Shown: positions 54,619-63,892 of the stretch, piece after piece
Numbering within the stretch: the stretch's first letter is position 1
Layout of the letters: each line of letters begins with the position of its first letter
From: Azoarcus olearius
GTDB taxonomy: Bacteria; Pseudomonadota; Gammaproteobacteria; Burkholderiales; Rhodocyclaceae
Length of the DNA stretch: 64,000 nt
NCBI RefSeq assembly: GCF_001682385.1
Contig: NZ_CP016210.1
Coordinates: 2,604,001-2,668,000 of the forward strand
Direction: 5' to 3'
Notes under the pieces: generated by a model
The model's database searches: none
What the model was told of the DNA's origin: nothing
The model's input: only the letters and a program-made list of their open reading frames with translations
Position numbers and translations under genes: made by a program

Positions 54619-56112
54619 TCAAGCCGCGAGCGGGGGCGGCACGAATCCGCCGAGGGCGTTTTCCAGCCGGCGGCCGGTTTCCAGCAGTGCGTGTTCCTGC
54701 CAGCGCTTGCCGATCACCTGCACCCCGACCGGCAAACCGTCCTCGATGCCCGCCGGCAGGCTCAACACCGGGCTGCCGGTCAGCGAGAACGGCGCGGTCA
54801 TGGCAATGGTGGCTTCCAGATAGGGCGGTGTGGCCTCGCCCACCTTCAGCCGCGGGGGCTTTCGGGTGGGCGGCATCGGCTCGCCGGGATAAGGGCCCGT
54901 CGGCGCCACCGGGCAGATGACCGCATCCCACTCGCCCACAAAGCGTTCCAGCGACCGGATCAGACCTTCGCGCTGGTTCAGCGCCTGGTTATAACGGCGC
55001 AGATCGAAGCGCATGCCGGCGGCCACCGCCCGGGTGATGACGTGGTCGCGCGGCAGCAGCGGTCGCAGTGCCAGGAAGAGCAAGCGCTGCCAGCCCGGCA
55101 TGCCGAGTCCGATTTCCGCCCCGCCGATCAGGCCGAAGGCGTGCCACGCGGCGCCCACGTCGAAATCCGCCGGCGCGCAGCGGACGACTTCGTGCCCGGC
55201 GGCCCGCAGCTTGCCCGCCATGTTCTGCAGACCGCGCCGGATGCGGGGACACAGCGGCATGCCGGCGAAGTCGTCCCACAAGGCGATGCGCATCGGCGCG
55301 ACCGCCCTGGCCGTCGTCGGCAGCGATGGCGGTTCCGGGAGAAAGGGCGGCACGGTGCAATCCACCCCGTCCGGCCCGGCGAGCAGGCCGTAGCCCAGCT
55401 GCAGGTCCTCCACGCTGCGCGCCAGCACGCCAAACGCCAGCATGTGCCAGACGCTGCGGCCCGGTCCGCCGAATTCCGGCGGCAGGTGCGGGATGTGGCC
55501 GGTGCGCGGGATGCGGTTCTCGGTGGCCTTCAGCCCCGCGATGCCGCAGTAGGCGGCGGGGATGCGGATCGAGCCGGCGATGTCGCTGCCGATGTCGAGC
55601 AGCGAGAATCCCGCGGCCACGGCCACCGCGGCGCCGCCGGAACTGCCGCCCGGCGTGAGCGCCGGGTTCCACGGATTGCGCGTGAGGCCGAACAGCGGGC
55701 TCCAGCAGTTCGGCGCGCCCGCCAGCTCCGGCAGATTGCTCTTGCCCATCAACACCGCGCCGGCCTCGCGCCAGCGCGCAACCACCGTGGCATCGCCTCC
55801 CGGCCGGTACGCGGCCAGCGGCCGATGGCTGGCGGTGGAGAGCATGTCCCGGGTGGCAAAGGCGTCCTTGATGGAAACCGGCACGCCGAGCAGCGCCAGC
55901 GCCGGGCCCCCGTGGGCGAGATGCCGGTCCGCCTCGCGCGCGGCGGCCAGCGCACCCTCGCGGTTGAGCGTCACCAGCGCGTTCAGCGTCGGGTTGAAGC
56001 GGTCGATGCGCGCCTGACAGGCGAGCACCAGTTGCTCGGCCGAATAGCGCCCCGCGCGCAGATCGCGGACCGCCTGCGCGGCGGTGAGATGCTGGAGGTC
56101 CGGCGCGCTCAT
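54619..56112 (-). CDS. Amidase signature family enzyme
   Basis: A 497-residue amidase. The Ser-cisSer-Lys triad is visible: lysine in PVSIKDAFAT (about residue 78), the glycine/serine loop TPGGSSGGAAVAVAAG, and the nucleophile region DIAGSIRIPAAYCGIAGLKA. It hydrolyses amide bonds; the exact substrate (aryl amide, cyclic dimer, peptide) is unknown. I use the ATG at 56110-56112, since codons upstream lack a ribosome site. It is on the same strand as the AraC gene but about 115 bases downstream of it. Confidence 0.87.
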   Translation of the reverse strand: MSAPDLQHLTAAQAVRDLRAGRYSAEQLVLACQARIDRFNPTLNALVTLNREGALAAAREADRHLAHGGPALALLGVPVSIKDAFATRDMLSTASHRPLAAYRPGGDATVVARWREAGAVLMGKSNLPELAGAPNCWSPLFGLTRNPWNPALTPGGSSGGAAVAVAAGFSLLDIGSDIAGSIRIPAAYCGIAGLKATENRIPRTGHIPHLPPEFGGPGRSVWHMLAFGVLARSVEDLQLGYGLLAGPDGVDCTVPPFLPEPPSLPTTARAVAPMRIALWDDFAGMPLCPRIRRGLQNMAGKLRAAGHEVVRCAPADFDVGAAWHAFGLIGGAEIGLGMPGWQRLLFLALRPLLPRDHVITRAVAAGMRFDLRRYNQALNQREGLIRSLERFVGEWDAVICPVAPTGPYPGEPMPPTRKPPRLKVGEATPPYLEATIAMTAPFSLTGSPVLSLPAGIEDGLPVGVQVIGKRWQEHALLETGRRLENALGGFVPPPLAA

Positions 56113-56226
56113 GGACGCGACGGGCAAACGGAAGAATGGGGGCTGGGCATGGCGCGATACCGGTGTGGAAGACCGGGCCAGTCTAGGAACTGCGCGCGTG
56201 GAGGGTCTTGTATCGAAACGACAGCC

Positions 56227-57087
56227 TCAGTACCCGGCGGGACCGAACAGCCGGACCATTTCCAGCGGCGAAATCCGGTACGGCCAGAAGGCCGGATCGT
56301 CCCCGGCGATGCCGGCCAGCAGTTGGCCGGGGGAATAGCCGGTGTAGCGGACCAGATCGCGGTTGAGGTGGGATTGATCGAAATAGCCGAAGCGCGCGGC
56401 GAGGTCCGCCAGCGAGTGCGCCTTCGGCTGACCGGAAACGAGTGCGGCCAGCACCTGGCTGCAGCGCAACTGCTGGCGCAGGCTGCGCAGCGATTGCCCG
56501 TAGCTGGCGAGGAACCGACGTTCGAACTGGCGCAGGCTCAGGCCGAACCGTGCCGCCAATACCTTGGGCGCCAGGCCGAGATGCGCCGCGGGCAGCACGA
56601 GATCTCCCTCGCTCTCTCGCCGGCGCCGGCGTAAGGCCGACAGCAGCGCAAGGAATGCGGCCGTCTGGCGCGCGGCGTCGGTGCTTTCCGCCAATGCCGC
56701 CTCGCACCGCGCTGCTTCGCCGCGCTCCTGGCCGCCCAGGAAACAGTCGAACGCAAGCCAGTCATCGATGATCGTCAGCGCCGGGAAATCCACCAGCCGG
56801 CGAAGCTGGCCCGGTTGCACCGCCAGCGTCAGGATGCGCGTGCCCGGCGCCGCCCAGGCCGGCAGCATGCGGCGCGTTCCGCCACACAGGCAGATCGTCG
56901 CCATGCAGCGCGCACCTTCAGGGTGGTCGACCCGGATCTCGCCGCGCAGGATCACCAGAAAGATCGGATGCATCGCGGCCGGCAGCAGATAGCCGCCACC
57001 CGGCAGGGTTTTCACCATGCCGTGCTGCACGCAGTCACCCAGTTCCGCGGGCGGAGCAAAGATGAAGTCTTCTTCGGTGAGGAGCAT
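56227..57087 (-). CDS. AraC-family transcriptional regulator
   Basis: A 286-residue regulator with an N-terminal cupin-like effector part (LPGGGYLLPAAMHPIFLVIL) and a C-terminal double helix-turn-helix: FGLSLRQFERRFLASYGQSLRSL and LADLAARFGYFDQSHLNRDLVRYTGYSP. The ATG at 57085-57087 is preferred to a TTG nine codons upstream. It probably controls the adjacent amidase gene or a gene elsewhere. The effector is unknown. Confidence 0.85.
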   Translation of the reverse strand: MLLTEEDFIFAPPAELGDCVQHGMVKTLPGGGYLLPAAMHPIFLVILRGEIRVDHPEGARCMATICLCGGTRRMLPAWAAPGTRILTLAVQPGQLRRLVDFPALTIIDDWLAFDCFLGGQERGEAARCEAALAESTDAARQTAAFLALLSALRRRRRESEGDLVLPAAHLGLAPKVLAARFGLSLRQFERRFLASYGQSLRSLRQQLRCSQVLAALVSGQPKAHSLADLAARFGYFDQSHLNRDLVRYTGYSPGQLLAGIAGDDPAFWPYRISPLEMVRLFGPAGY

Positions 57088-57218
57088 GGCAACGGTCTGA
57101 TTGAATGCCAGCAAGATAGCGCCGAATGTCCGGGTCGGGAAAGGCGGCGGGCGTTGTGGGTGCCGGCCGCCGCACGCCGCCCGACCTTGCTTCTGCCCGT
57201 CGGGCGGGTGGAGTCGCC

Positions 57219-57599
57219 TCAGGCGTATTGCGCCATGCCGTTGCCCAGCGACCAGTTCTCCTTCTCCACCTCGACGAGGTTGATGAATACGTCCTCCGGC
57301 CGCACGCCGGGACTTTCACTCAGCAGCCCCTGGATGCGCCGGTACAAGGCCTGCTTCTGCTCGATCGTCCGGGTGTTGTTGGCGGTGATCTGGATGAACA
57401 GCAGATCGTCGCTGCGCTGGATGCCGAGATAGCTCGGGCCGTAGCGGAAGTTGCCGGGCGCATGCTCGTGGATGGTCATGAACTGGTTGTCTTCGGGCAC
57501 GCCGAAGGTTTCGTGCAGCGCCCGGCACAGGCTGTCGAAAATGGCCTGGCGATAGGCCTCCGACTTGCCCTGGCGCATCGAGATATGGGTAAGCGGCAT
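57219..57599 (-). CDS. Tautomerase family protein
   Basis: A 126-residue protein of the 4-oxalocrotonate tautomerase/MIF superfamily. The catalytic proline directly follows the start methionine (MPLTHISMRQGKS). EDNQFMTIHEHAPGNF and the C-terminal ENWSLGNGMAQ are typical of the longer Tautomerase_2 group. It likely isomerises keto-enol substrates in aromatic breakdown or a related path. It is divergent from a LysR gene, with a palindrome between them, so it is probably that regulator's target. Confidence 0.85.
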   Translation of the reverse strand: MPLTHISMRQGKSEAYRQAIFDSLCRALHETFGVPEDNQFMTIHEHAPGNFRYGPSYLGIQRSDDLLFIQITANNTRTIEQKQALYRRIQGLLSESPGVRPEDVFINLVEVEKENWSLGNGMAQYA

Positions 57600-57640
57600 G
57601 TGCGTTTCCTTTCTGAAATGACGGGAAAGGCCATGCTAGT

Positions 57641-57653
57641 ATCAGAGTCTGAT
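57641..57653. promoter_or_regulatory. Palindrome in the tautomerase/LysR divergent gap
   Basis: ATCAGA-G-TCTGAT is a perfect 6-1-6 dyad about 33 bases before the LysR ATG and 42 bases before the tautomerase ATG. Its form and place suit a LysR operator. Confidence 0.55.
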
Positions 57654-57685
57654 ATTTACCGACATTTCAGTAATAACGGATTCTG

Positions 57686-58543
57686 ATGTCACTCCCGCCG
57701 CTGGACCTGGACGCCGTCGATGCCTTCGTTCGCGTGGTCGAACTCGGCAGCTTTACCCGCGCCGCCGAAGCCATGGGAACGACGCAGGCCGCGATCAGCA
57801 TGAAACTGAAGCGGCTGGAGGAAAGGCTGGGCTGCCGGCTGGTGGAGCGCACGCCGCGGTATGTCGAGATTTCCGCTTCCGGCGCGGCGTTTCTGGCGCC
57901 GGCGCGACGGCTGCTGGAAGCCCACGAACGCGCCGCGGGCGTGTTCTCGCGGCAGCGCCAGCGGCTCGCAATCGGCATCAGCGACCATGTGGCGGGGCCG
58001 GAACTGCCTGCGCTGATCGCGCGCATGAACGCGCTGGACCCGGAGCTGGTCATCGAGATCCGCATCGGCTCGTCGGCCGAACTGCTGCAACGCTTCGACC
58101 GCCGCGAACTCGACACCGTCATCGTGCGCTTCCATGCCGGACGCGACGACGGCGAGGTGGTCGCCGAAGAACAACTCGGCTGGTTTGCCGCGCCCGGATG
58201 GCAGCACCGGTCGGACGAACCGCTGCCGATCGCGACGATGGCGGAGCCCTGCGGCGTCCGTTCGCTGGCCGCGCAACGGCTGGATGCGGCGGGCCTCAGC
58301 TGGACGGAGATCTTCGTCGGCGGCGGCGTCACCGCGGTGTCGGCGGCGGTGATGGCGGGGCTGGGCATTGCCGCGCTGGCCCCCCGCATGCTGCCGCCGG
58401 ATGCGGTCAATGTCGGCGCAAAGCTGGGGCTGCCGGACCTACCCCGCCTGCCCGTTCTGCTCCACACCCGCGTAAAGGACGGCCGCCCACACGAAGCGCT
58501 GTCCGCGCTGTCGGCGGCGTTCAGGAGTTCGGTACGGAGCTAG
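57686..58543 (+). CDS. LysR-type transcriptional regulator
   Basis: A 285-residue regulator with the LysR helix-turn-helix (DAFVRVVELGSFTRAAEAMGTTQAAISMKLKRLEERL) at residues 9-50. Its ligand domain starts near residue 90 (LAIGISDHVAGPELPAL). It is divergent from the tautomerase gene, which it probably controls through the palindrome between them. Its 3' end overlaps the convergent esterase gene by 23 bases. The effector is unknown. Confidence 0.88.
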   Translation: MSLPPLDLDAVDAFVRVVELGSFTRAAEAMGTTQAAISMKLKRLEERLGCRLVERTPRYVEISASGAAFLAPARRLLEAHERAAGVFSRQRQRLAIGISDHVAGPELPALIARMNALDPELVIEIRIGSSAELLQRFDRRELDTVIVRFHAGRDDGEVVAEEQLGWFAAPGWQHRSDEPLPIATMAEPCGVRSLAAQRLDAAGLSWTEIFVGGGVTAVSAAVMAGLGIAALAPRMLPPDAVNVGAKLGLPDLPRLPVLLHTRVKDGRPHEALSALSAAFRSSVRS

Positions 58544-59693
58544 CCGGCCGCGCGGCGACACCGCGCCCCCCGGCTTCCTGCTCGCGACCACCCGTGCCGT
58601 GACGCGGCGGGCGCCGCGCGTCGCGCGTGGCGAGCGACAGCGTGTCGCATTCCGTCAGCGCGTCGGCTGCGAAAGGCCGGGTGGGCTGCGCGGCCCAGGC
58701 GATCGCCGCGCGCAAGCGGTCCAGCGCGGCCCGGCTTTCCGCCAGTTGGTCGCCGTAACCGTGGAATTCGTGGTTCATGTCCGGCCACACGTCCAGCCGC
58801 ACCGGGCCGCCCTGCTCCGCCACGGTGGCGGCGAAGTCGCGGATCATGTCGACCAGGATCTCGCGCCCGCCCGCTTGCAGGTAGATCGGGCCGAGACCGC
58901 GGTAGTCCTGATGGATGGGCGACAGTTCGGCGTCGCTCACGTCCTGTCCGCCTTTCAGCCACTCCGCGAACTGCAGCGTCATGTAGCCCTGCACCAGGTC
59001 GTAGGGATCGTTGCCGAACTGGCTGGCGCCGCGCCGGCCGATGTCCGTCCAGGGGCTGATGCCGAGTGTCAGCAAGGGTGTGGGCAGGCCCGCGCGGGCG
59101 AGATGCGACAGCGTCATCAACGCCAGATGCCCGCCCGCCGAATCCCCGCACAGCACGAGGCGCCGCGGCGCCACGCCGCGCCCCAGCAGGTAGCGATAGG
59201 CGGCGAGGCCGTCTTCCAGTTGGGCGGGATGCGGGTGTTCCGGCGTCAGCCGGTAATCCGGCGCGAACACCACAACGCCGAGGCTGTGCGCCAGGATGCG
59301 GGCGAAGTGACGGGATACGCCGGCATGGAAGGTGTAACCGCCGCCGTGAAAGTGCAGCAGGGTTGCGTCGCTGTGCCGGACGGCGGGAATGAACCAGTGC
59401 CCGCGTGGTTCGCCCGCGCCGCTGGCGCGCACTTCGACATCGGGGTAGGTGTCGAACACCGAATAGAAGCTGTCGAAATACGCCCGGCTCACCGAAATGT
59501 CCGCCTTGAGGCGAAACGCGTGGTTGAACTGGGCCCGGATGTAGAGCGTGCCGTACTCGAACAGGAAGGACCACGATTCGACCCGCCGCCGCCCAAGCAG
59601 CCGGCGGGTGGCGACCCGCGCGGCAACCGCCCCTGCGGTGGCGAGACTGCGGAGTCGGTGGGACCAGCGGCCCTGGAAGACGATCTTGTTCAT
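58521..59693 (-). CDS. Alpha/beta hydrolase, hormone-sensitive lipase type esterase
   Basis: A 390-residue hydrolase with the HSL-family oxyanion motif LLHFHGGGYTF at about 113, nucleophile elbow LCGDSAGGHLA at about 180, acid in VDMIRDFAA and histidine in DMNHEFHGYG. About 75 N-terminal residues come before the core and include arginine-rich sequence. The last 40 residues are charged and low-complexity, overlapping the LysR gene end. It would hydrolyse short-chain esters. No link to neighbours is evident. Confidence 0.87.
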   Translation of the reverse strand: MNKIVFQGRWSHRLRSLATAGAVAARVATRRLLGRRRVESWSFLFEYGTLYIRAQFNHAFRLKADISVSRAYFDSFYSVFDTYPDVEVRASGAGEPRGHWFIPAVRHSDATLLHFHGGGYTFHAGVSRHFARILAHSLGVVVFAPDYRLTPEHPHPAQLEDGLAAYRYLLGRGVAPRRLVLCGDSAGGHLALMTLSHLARAGLPTPLLTLGISPWTDIGRRGASQFGNDPYDLVQGYMTLQFAEWLKGGQDVSDAELSPIHQDYRGLGPIYLQAGGREILVDMIRDFAATVAEQGGPVRLDVWPDMNHEFHGYGDQLAESRAALDRLRAAIAWAAQPTRPFAADALTECDTLSLATRDARRPPRHGTGGREQEAGGRGVAARPASSVPNS

Positions 59694-59839
59694 GACGGCC
59701 TGGGTGAAATCAATCAGGCGTCATGATGCGGTTCGAGTGGACGCGGCGATAGGACGGAGGCGACATCGAAGGCGGCTTCAAACGCCCCGCCTGCTGTGTT
59801 TTGAGCGGCCGTTTTTCCCCAACGCCACCAGGTCCCGGT

Positions 59840-61780
59840 CTATCCGGCACCCTCCGCCGTCCGGTGGGGCGAAGACACAGCGCGCTCTTCAATCAGCGCC
59901 GCAATCCGGTCCTGCAGGGCGTCGAGGTCCAGCGGCTTGTGCAGAACGCTGATGCCGTGATCCGCCATGCGGCGAACGACCACCGGATCCGTGTCTCCGG
60001 TAATGATCAGCGCGGGCACGTCGTTTCCGAACGCAGATCGCACCGCGCGAATGACACCGACGCCGTCATCTTCTCCGCCCAGCCGATAGTCCGCAAGGAT
60101 GATTTCCGGCGCAGTGCCGTTGAGCCGGGTCACGACCTCGTACCGCGAGGCTGCGGATATCACCTGATGACCCAGTTCGGTCAGCGCATAAGCCAGCGCC
60201 GCGGCCACCTCGGTATTGTCCTCGACGATTGCAATACGCCGCTTCTGGTGAATCGGGGGCGGTTCGACGGGGTGGGCGTCCACCCGCTCGCCCAATGGCA
60301 ATTCGAGCGCGAAAACCGAACCGCGACCTGGCCGGGAACGGACTTGCAACTGCAGCCCGAGCAATTTCGCCGTCTTTGCCGCAATGGTCAGGCCGATCCC
60401 CGAGCCCTTGGTCCTGTTGCGCTCGGCATTTCCCAGTTGCCTGAACTCCTCGAATATCTCGGTCGTCTTGTCCGCGGGAATTCCGATGCCGGTATCCCAC
60501 ACCTCGACCCAGTGCTTTCCGCTTCGCCGCCGGACGCCAATCAGGATGCGGCCGTGCTCCGTGTAGCGCACCGCATTGGCGACCAGATTGGTGACGATGC
60601 GTTGAATAAGCACGGGGTCGGTGCGGGCGACCCAAGCGGAACCGGTGTAGCGCAAACCCAGGCCTTTCTCCCGCGCCTCCGGCTCATAAGACAACGCAAT
60701 GCGCAACAGCACGGCGTCCACCTCGAAATCACAGACGCTCGGCTTGATGACGCCCGCTTCGAGCTTGGAGAGATCAAGCAGATTCGACAGCAATTCACTC
60801 AGGTGGGTGACGCAATCCCCGATGCCCGAAGCGAGCGCGCGTTCGGACGCCGGAAGTTTTCTCTCCAGGGTGCCCACATAAAGCGACAAGGCCGACAAGG
60901 GCTGCCGCAAATCGTGGCTTGCCGCGGCGAGAAAGCGCGACTTGGCATTATTTGCCCGCTCCGCCTCCTCCATCGCGGCCTTCAGGCCGTTCTCCTGGCG
61001 CTTGCGGTCGGTGACGTTTTCGGAGAACAGGATGATGCCGCCAATCGTACCCGCGCCGGTAAACCACGGGCGAACCTCCCAGCGCTCCCAATTGATTTCA
61101 CCGTTGCGGCGGACGAATTGATCCTCGTCGCAGCGAAGCGTTTCACCTGCCAGGCAACGGCGATGAATTGCTTTCCAGCGTTCGGGCACATCGGGAAACA
61201 CCTCGTAATGACAACGGCCGATGACGTCCTTGTCGTCGATATGGTAGTCCCGCAGAAAACGGCGGCTGACAGCGAGATAACGCATCTCCCGGTCGAACAT
61301 CGCGATGCCCGCGGGCACGCTTTCAATGAAGGTGGCCAGCAGGTTTTCGGTTTCCCGCACGGTCTGCCGTGCCCGAACAAAGCCGGTGGTTTCACGCAGA
61401 CTGAATACGAGGCCGACGACGCGTCCGTCGCTGTCCTTGTCGGCGGCAAGGCTCCAATCCCAGTATGTGGTCCCGCGGTCCTGCTGGTCGGCAAACTCGA
61501 AAGGCTTGTCCTTGTAGAAAACCGGATTTCCGCTATCCCTGACCTGCCGGAAGATCGCCTCATTTTCAGCATGCGGGTAAAGCGCGAAATGGTTCTTGCC
61601 GACCATATCGCCTGGCGACATCCGGCAAGTGCGCGCGTAAGCCTCATTCACCCAAACGAAATTGAAGCTGGGATCGAGGTACACCAACATCACATCCGTG
61701 GTGGCCGCAACACTGGCAAGCAGGGCCCGCCCTTGCTGGAGTTCCGCCTTCAGGAGCGAATCGGTTTGCGAGCTGTTCAT
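59840..61780 (-). CDS. Hybrid sensor histidine kinase, PAS-PAS-HisKA-HATPase-REC
   Basis: A 646-residue cytoplasmic kinase. PAS1 is at about 20-140 (VMLVYLDPSFNFVWVNEAYA) and PAS2 at about 148-270 (IAMFDREMRYLAVSRRFL). HisKA has the phospho-histidine in AASHDLRQPLSALSLYV, the HATPase has GTGIGIPADKT and GSGIGLTIAAK, and the C-terminal receiver has its aspartate in IILADYRLGG. No membrane segment is present, so it senses an internal signal such as redox or a small molecule. No response regulator gene is adjacent; the output may be through another protein. The ATG at 61778-61780 was chosen over a GTG two codons before. Confidence 0.9.
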   Translation of the reverse strand: MNSSQTDSLLKAELQQGRALLASVAATTDVMLVYLDPSFNFVWVNEAYARTCRMSPGDMVGKNHFALYPHAENEAIFRQVRDSGNPVFYKDKPFEFADQQDRGTTYWDWSLAADKDSDGRVVGLVFSLRETTGFVRARQTVRETENLLATFIESVPAGIAMFDREMRYLAVSRRFLRDYHIDDKDVIGRCHYEVFPDVPERWKAIHRRCLAGETLRCDEDQFVRRNGEINWERWEVRPWFTGAGTIGGIILFSENVTDRKRQENGLKAAMEEAERANNAKSRFLAAASHDLRQPLSALSLYVGTLERKLPASERALASGIGDCVTHLSELLSNLLDLSKLEAGVIKPSVCDFEVDAVLLRIALSYEPEAREKGLGLRYTGSAWVARTDPVLIQRIVTNLVANAVRYTEHGRILIGVRRRSGKHWVEVWDTGIGIPADKTTEIFEEFRQLGNAERNRTKGSGIGLTIAAKTAKLLGLQLQVRSRPGRGSVFALELPLGERVDAHPVEPPPIHQKRRIAIVEDNTEVAAALAYALTELGHQVISAASRYEVVTRLNGTAPEIILADYRLGGEDDGVGVIRAVRSAFGNDVPALIITGDTDPVVVRRMADHGISVLHKPLDLDALQDRIAALIEERAVSSPHRTAEGAG

Positions 61781-61971
61781 CGCCACGGTCTTCCATTCTG
61801 GATGACCGATGCTACGCGCCGCTTATGCTCGCTGGCAATCATGCAGATTGGGCGTACCAGGAATGCAACGAAACTGTCGCCGTGCGGCGACGACCTGCGA
61901 TCGAACCGATCCGTATTGCGCGGGTTTAATGGCGTGATTGACCCGTCGCCCGCTTTTTTTGAAAGGAAATG

Positions 61972-62006
61972 AAAAACGGCGGCGGTCCTTTCCGACCCGC
62001 CGCCGT
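61972..62006 (-). terminator. Rho-independent terminator after the sulfate-binding protein gene
   Basis: On the minus strand, ACGGCGGCGG / CCGCCGCCGT forms a 10-base-pair stem with an 11-base loop, and the stem runs into a T-run (TTTTT, from 61972-61976 read in reverse). It lies 27 bases past the stop codon. Confidence 0.85.
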
Positions 62007-62032
62007 CCCTTGCAGAGAAATGCTCGACTGGC

Positions 62033-63043
62033 TTACTTGATCGTCGCGATCTGGTCGAAGATGCCGCCGTCGTCGAAGTGGGCCTTCTGCACCTTGCCCC
62101 AGCCGCCGAACACCTCGTCGATCTTGAACAGGTTCAGGTTGCCGAACTGCTTGGCGTACTTGGCCGCCACCTTGGCGTCGGTCGGACGGTAGTAGTTCTT
62201 CGCGGCGATTTCCTGGCCTTCGTTCGAATACAGGTAGTTGAGGTATTCGGTAGCGACCTTGCGGGTGCCGCGCTTGTCGACCACCTTGTCGACCACCGCC
62301 ACCGGCGGTTCGGCCAGGATGGAGATGGACGGGGTGATGATCTCGAACTTGTCCGCGCCGAATTCCTTCAGCGCCAGATAGGCTTCGTTCTCCCACGCGA
62401 TCAGCACGTCGCCGATGCCGCGTTCCACGAAGGTGACGGTGGAGCCGCGGGCGCCGGAATCCAGCACCTTGACGTTGGCGTAGATGTTCTTGACGAACTC
62501 GCGCGCGCGGGCGTCGGTGCCGCCCGGTTGCTTCAGTGCGTAGCCCCACGCGGCCAGGTAGTTCCAGCGCGCGCCGCCGGAGGTCTTGGGGTTCGGGGTC
62601 ACGACTTCCACACCCGGCTTCACCAGGTCGTTCCAGTCCTTGATGCCCTTGGGGTTGCCCTTGCGCACCAGCAGCACGATGGTGGAGGTGTAGGGCGAGG
62701 CATTGAGCGGCAGCTTCTTCTGCCAGCCGGCCGCGACCGCGCCGCCGTTGTCGGTGATGGCGTCGATATCACCGGCCAGCGCCAGCGTCACCACGTCGGC
62801 GTCCAGGCCGTCGATGACGGCGCGGGCCTGCTTGCCGGAGCCGCCGTGCGACTGCTTGACGACGACATCTTCGCCGGCCTTGGCCTTCCAGTACTTGGCG
62901 AAGGCGGTGTTGTACTCCTGGTAAAGCTCGCGCGTGGGGTCGTAGGAGACGTTGAGCAGCGTGGTTTCGGCCAGCGCGTTGCCGGCCAGGGCGGCGCCGA
63001 GCGCCAGGGCGATGAGACTGCGACGGAAGTGATCGATGGTCAT
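62033..63043 (-). CDS. sbp: Sulfate ABC transporter periplasmic substrate-binding protein
   Basis: A 336-residue periplasmic protein (signal peptide to about residue 25, ending GNALAE). Sbp/CysP features are all present: [63 protein letters not shown] and [11 protein letters not shown]. These bind sulfate or thiosulfate for the CysTWA permease, whose genes are not in the window. It sits 55 bases after the lectin-like gene on the same strand and may be co-transcribed from the sigma-54 promoter at 63877. Confidence 0.92.
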   Translation of the reverse strand: MTIDHFRRSLIALALGAALAGNALAETTLLNVSYDPTRELYQEYNTAFAKYWKAKAGEDVVVKQSHGGSGKQARAVIDGLDADVVTLALAGDIDAITDNGGAVAAGWQKKLPLNASPYTSTIVLLVRKGNPKGIKDWNDLVKPGVEVVTPNPKTSGGARWNYLAAWGYALKQPGGTDARAREFVKNIYANVKVLDSGARGSTVTFVERGIGDVLIAWENEAYLALKEFGADKFEIITPSISILAEPPVAVVDKVVDKRGTRKVATEYLNYLYSNEGQEIAAKNYYRPTDAKVAAKYAKQFGNLNLFKIDEVFGGWGKVQKAHFDDGGIFDQIATIK

Positions 63044-63098
63044 GGTGCTTTCCAGTTGTGCTGCGATGAAAGAATGAAAACGGGTGCGGCGAACGCGC

Positions 63099-63782
63099 TC
63101 AATTGACCGCGAAGCAGTACAGCAGCCCGGCGCCGCCGGTCTTGACCAGGTTGTCGTGGCCACAGCCGCGGCTGGCATGGGCGGAGTTCCACGACACGTT
63201 GCCGCCGCCGGTGCGGTCGAAATGCCCGACCTGGACGGCGCCGTCCTCGGCGGAACTGGTGTAGTTGCGGCAGGTACGGTCGGCGGCGTCGGCAAAGGCG
63301 CGGCCGTCGGGCTGGGAGCCGGTGACGATGTCGTGCTCGTTGGGCGTATCACCCGAGCCCTTCACGAAGTCGCCTTTCTCGGTCAGCGCGGTGCGGCGGC
63401 TGAGGTTGTTGCCCAGGCGCGCGGATTCGAGGGAATCGCCGTGCAGGTGAGCGACATCCTTGGCGATCTCCTGGCCCTTGACGTTGTGCCAGGGGCCGCT
63501 GCCGATGCGGTCGCGCGCGTTGATCGCCGGCTGGCCGTTGGCGGCCTGGGTGCTGAGGTAGGCGCGCCAGGTCTTGCCGGCGCCGCTGGTGGTGGCGGCC
63601 AGTTTCTGGCAGTGCGCATCCGCCCCGGCGAGGCCGCCGAAGTCCGCGCCCTTGCCGGTGCCGACGCTGGTGACGAAGAAGCTCGCCGGCGGCAGCGGCT
63701 TGCTGGCATCGGCTGCCTGCTGGGCAAATGCCAGCGGCGACAGCAACAGGCAAAGTGCCGCGATGGTTCTTTCTTTATGCAT
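63099..63782 (-). CDS. Secreted lectin-like (DUF1554-type) protein
   Basis: A 227-residue secreted protein with a signal peptide ending SPLAFAQQ (about residue 22). The mature chain starts [30 protein letters not shown] and TWRAYLST, typical of DUF1554/lectin-like domains. It ends [27 protein letters not shown]. Four cysteines in the mature protein (AHCQ, RTCRN, RGCGH, YCFA) could form two disulfides. The function is unknown. A sigma-54-type promoter about 95 bases upstream links it to the regulon inferred in this window. Confidence 0.75.
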   Translation of the reverse strand: MHKERTIAALCLLLSPLAFAQQAADASKPLPPASFFVTSVGTGKGADFGGLAGADAHCQKLAATTSGAGKTWRAYLSTQAANGQPAINARDRIGSGPWHNVKGQEIAKDVAHLHGDSLESARLGNNLSRRTALTEKGDFVKGSGDTPNEHDIVTGSQPDGRAFADAADRTCRNYTSSAEDGAVQVGHFDRTGGGNVSWNSAHASRGCGHDNLVKTGGAGLLYCFAVN

Positions 63783-63876
63783 AGAGGGTCTCGTGTTTAG
63801 CGTGCCCGTGACGAGGCGGGAAGCTGACGCGCGGATCGGCACCGCATACCGCCGGACGGCGCGCCGCCAGCCCTTT

Positions 63877-63892
63877 AGCAGGGGCCGTACCA
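63877..63892 (-). promoter_or_regulatory. Sigma-54 (-24/-12) promoter for lectin-like gene and sbp
   Basis: Read on the minus strand, the sequence is TGGTACGGCCCCTGCT. It matches TGGCACG-N4-TTGCW except C to T at the fourth base and C for T in the -12 box; spacing is exact. The start would be near 63866, leaving about 84 bases of leader. Confidence 0.58.
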
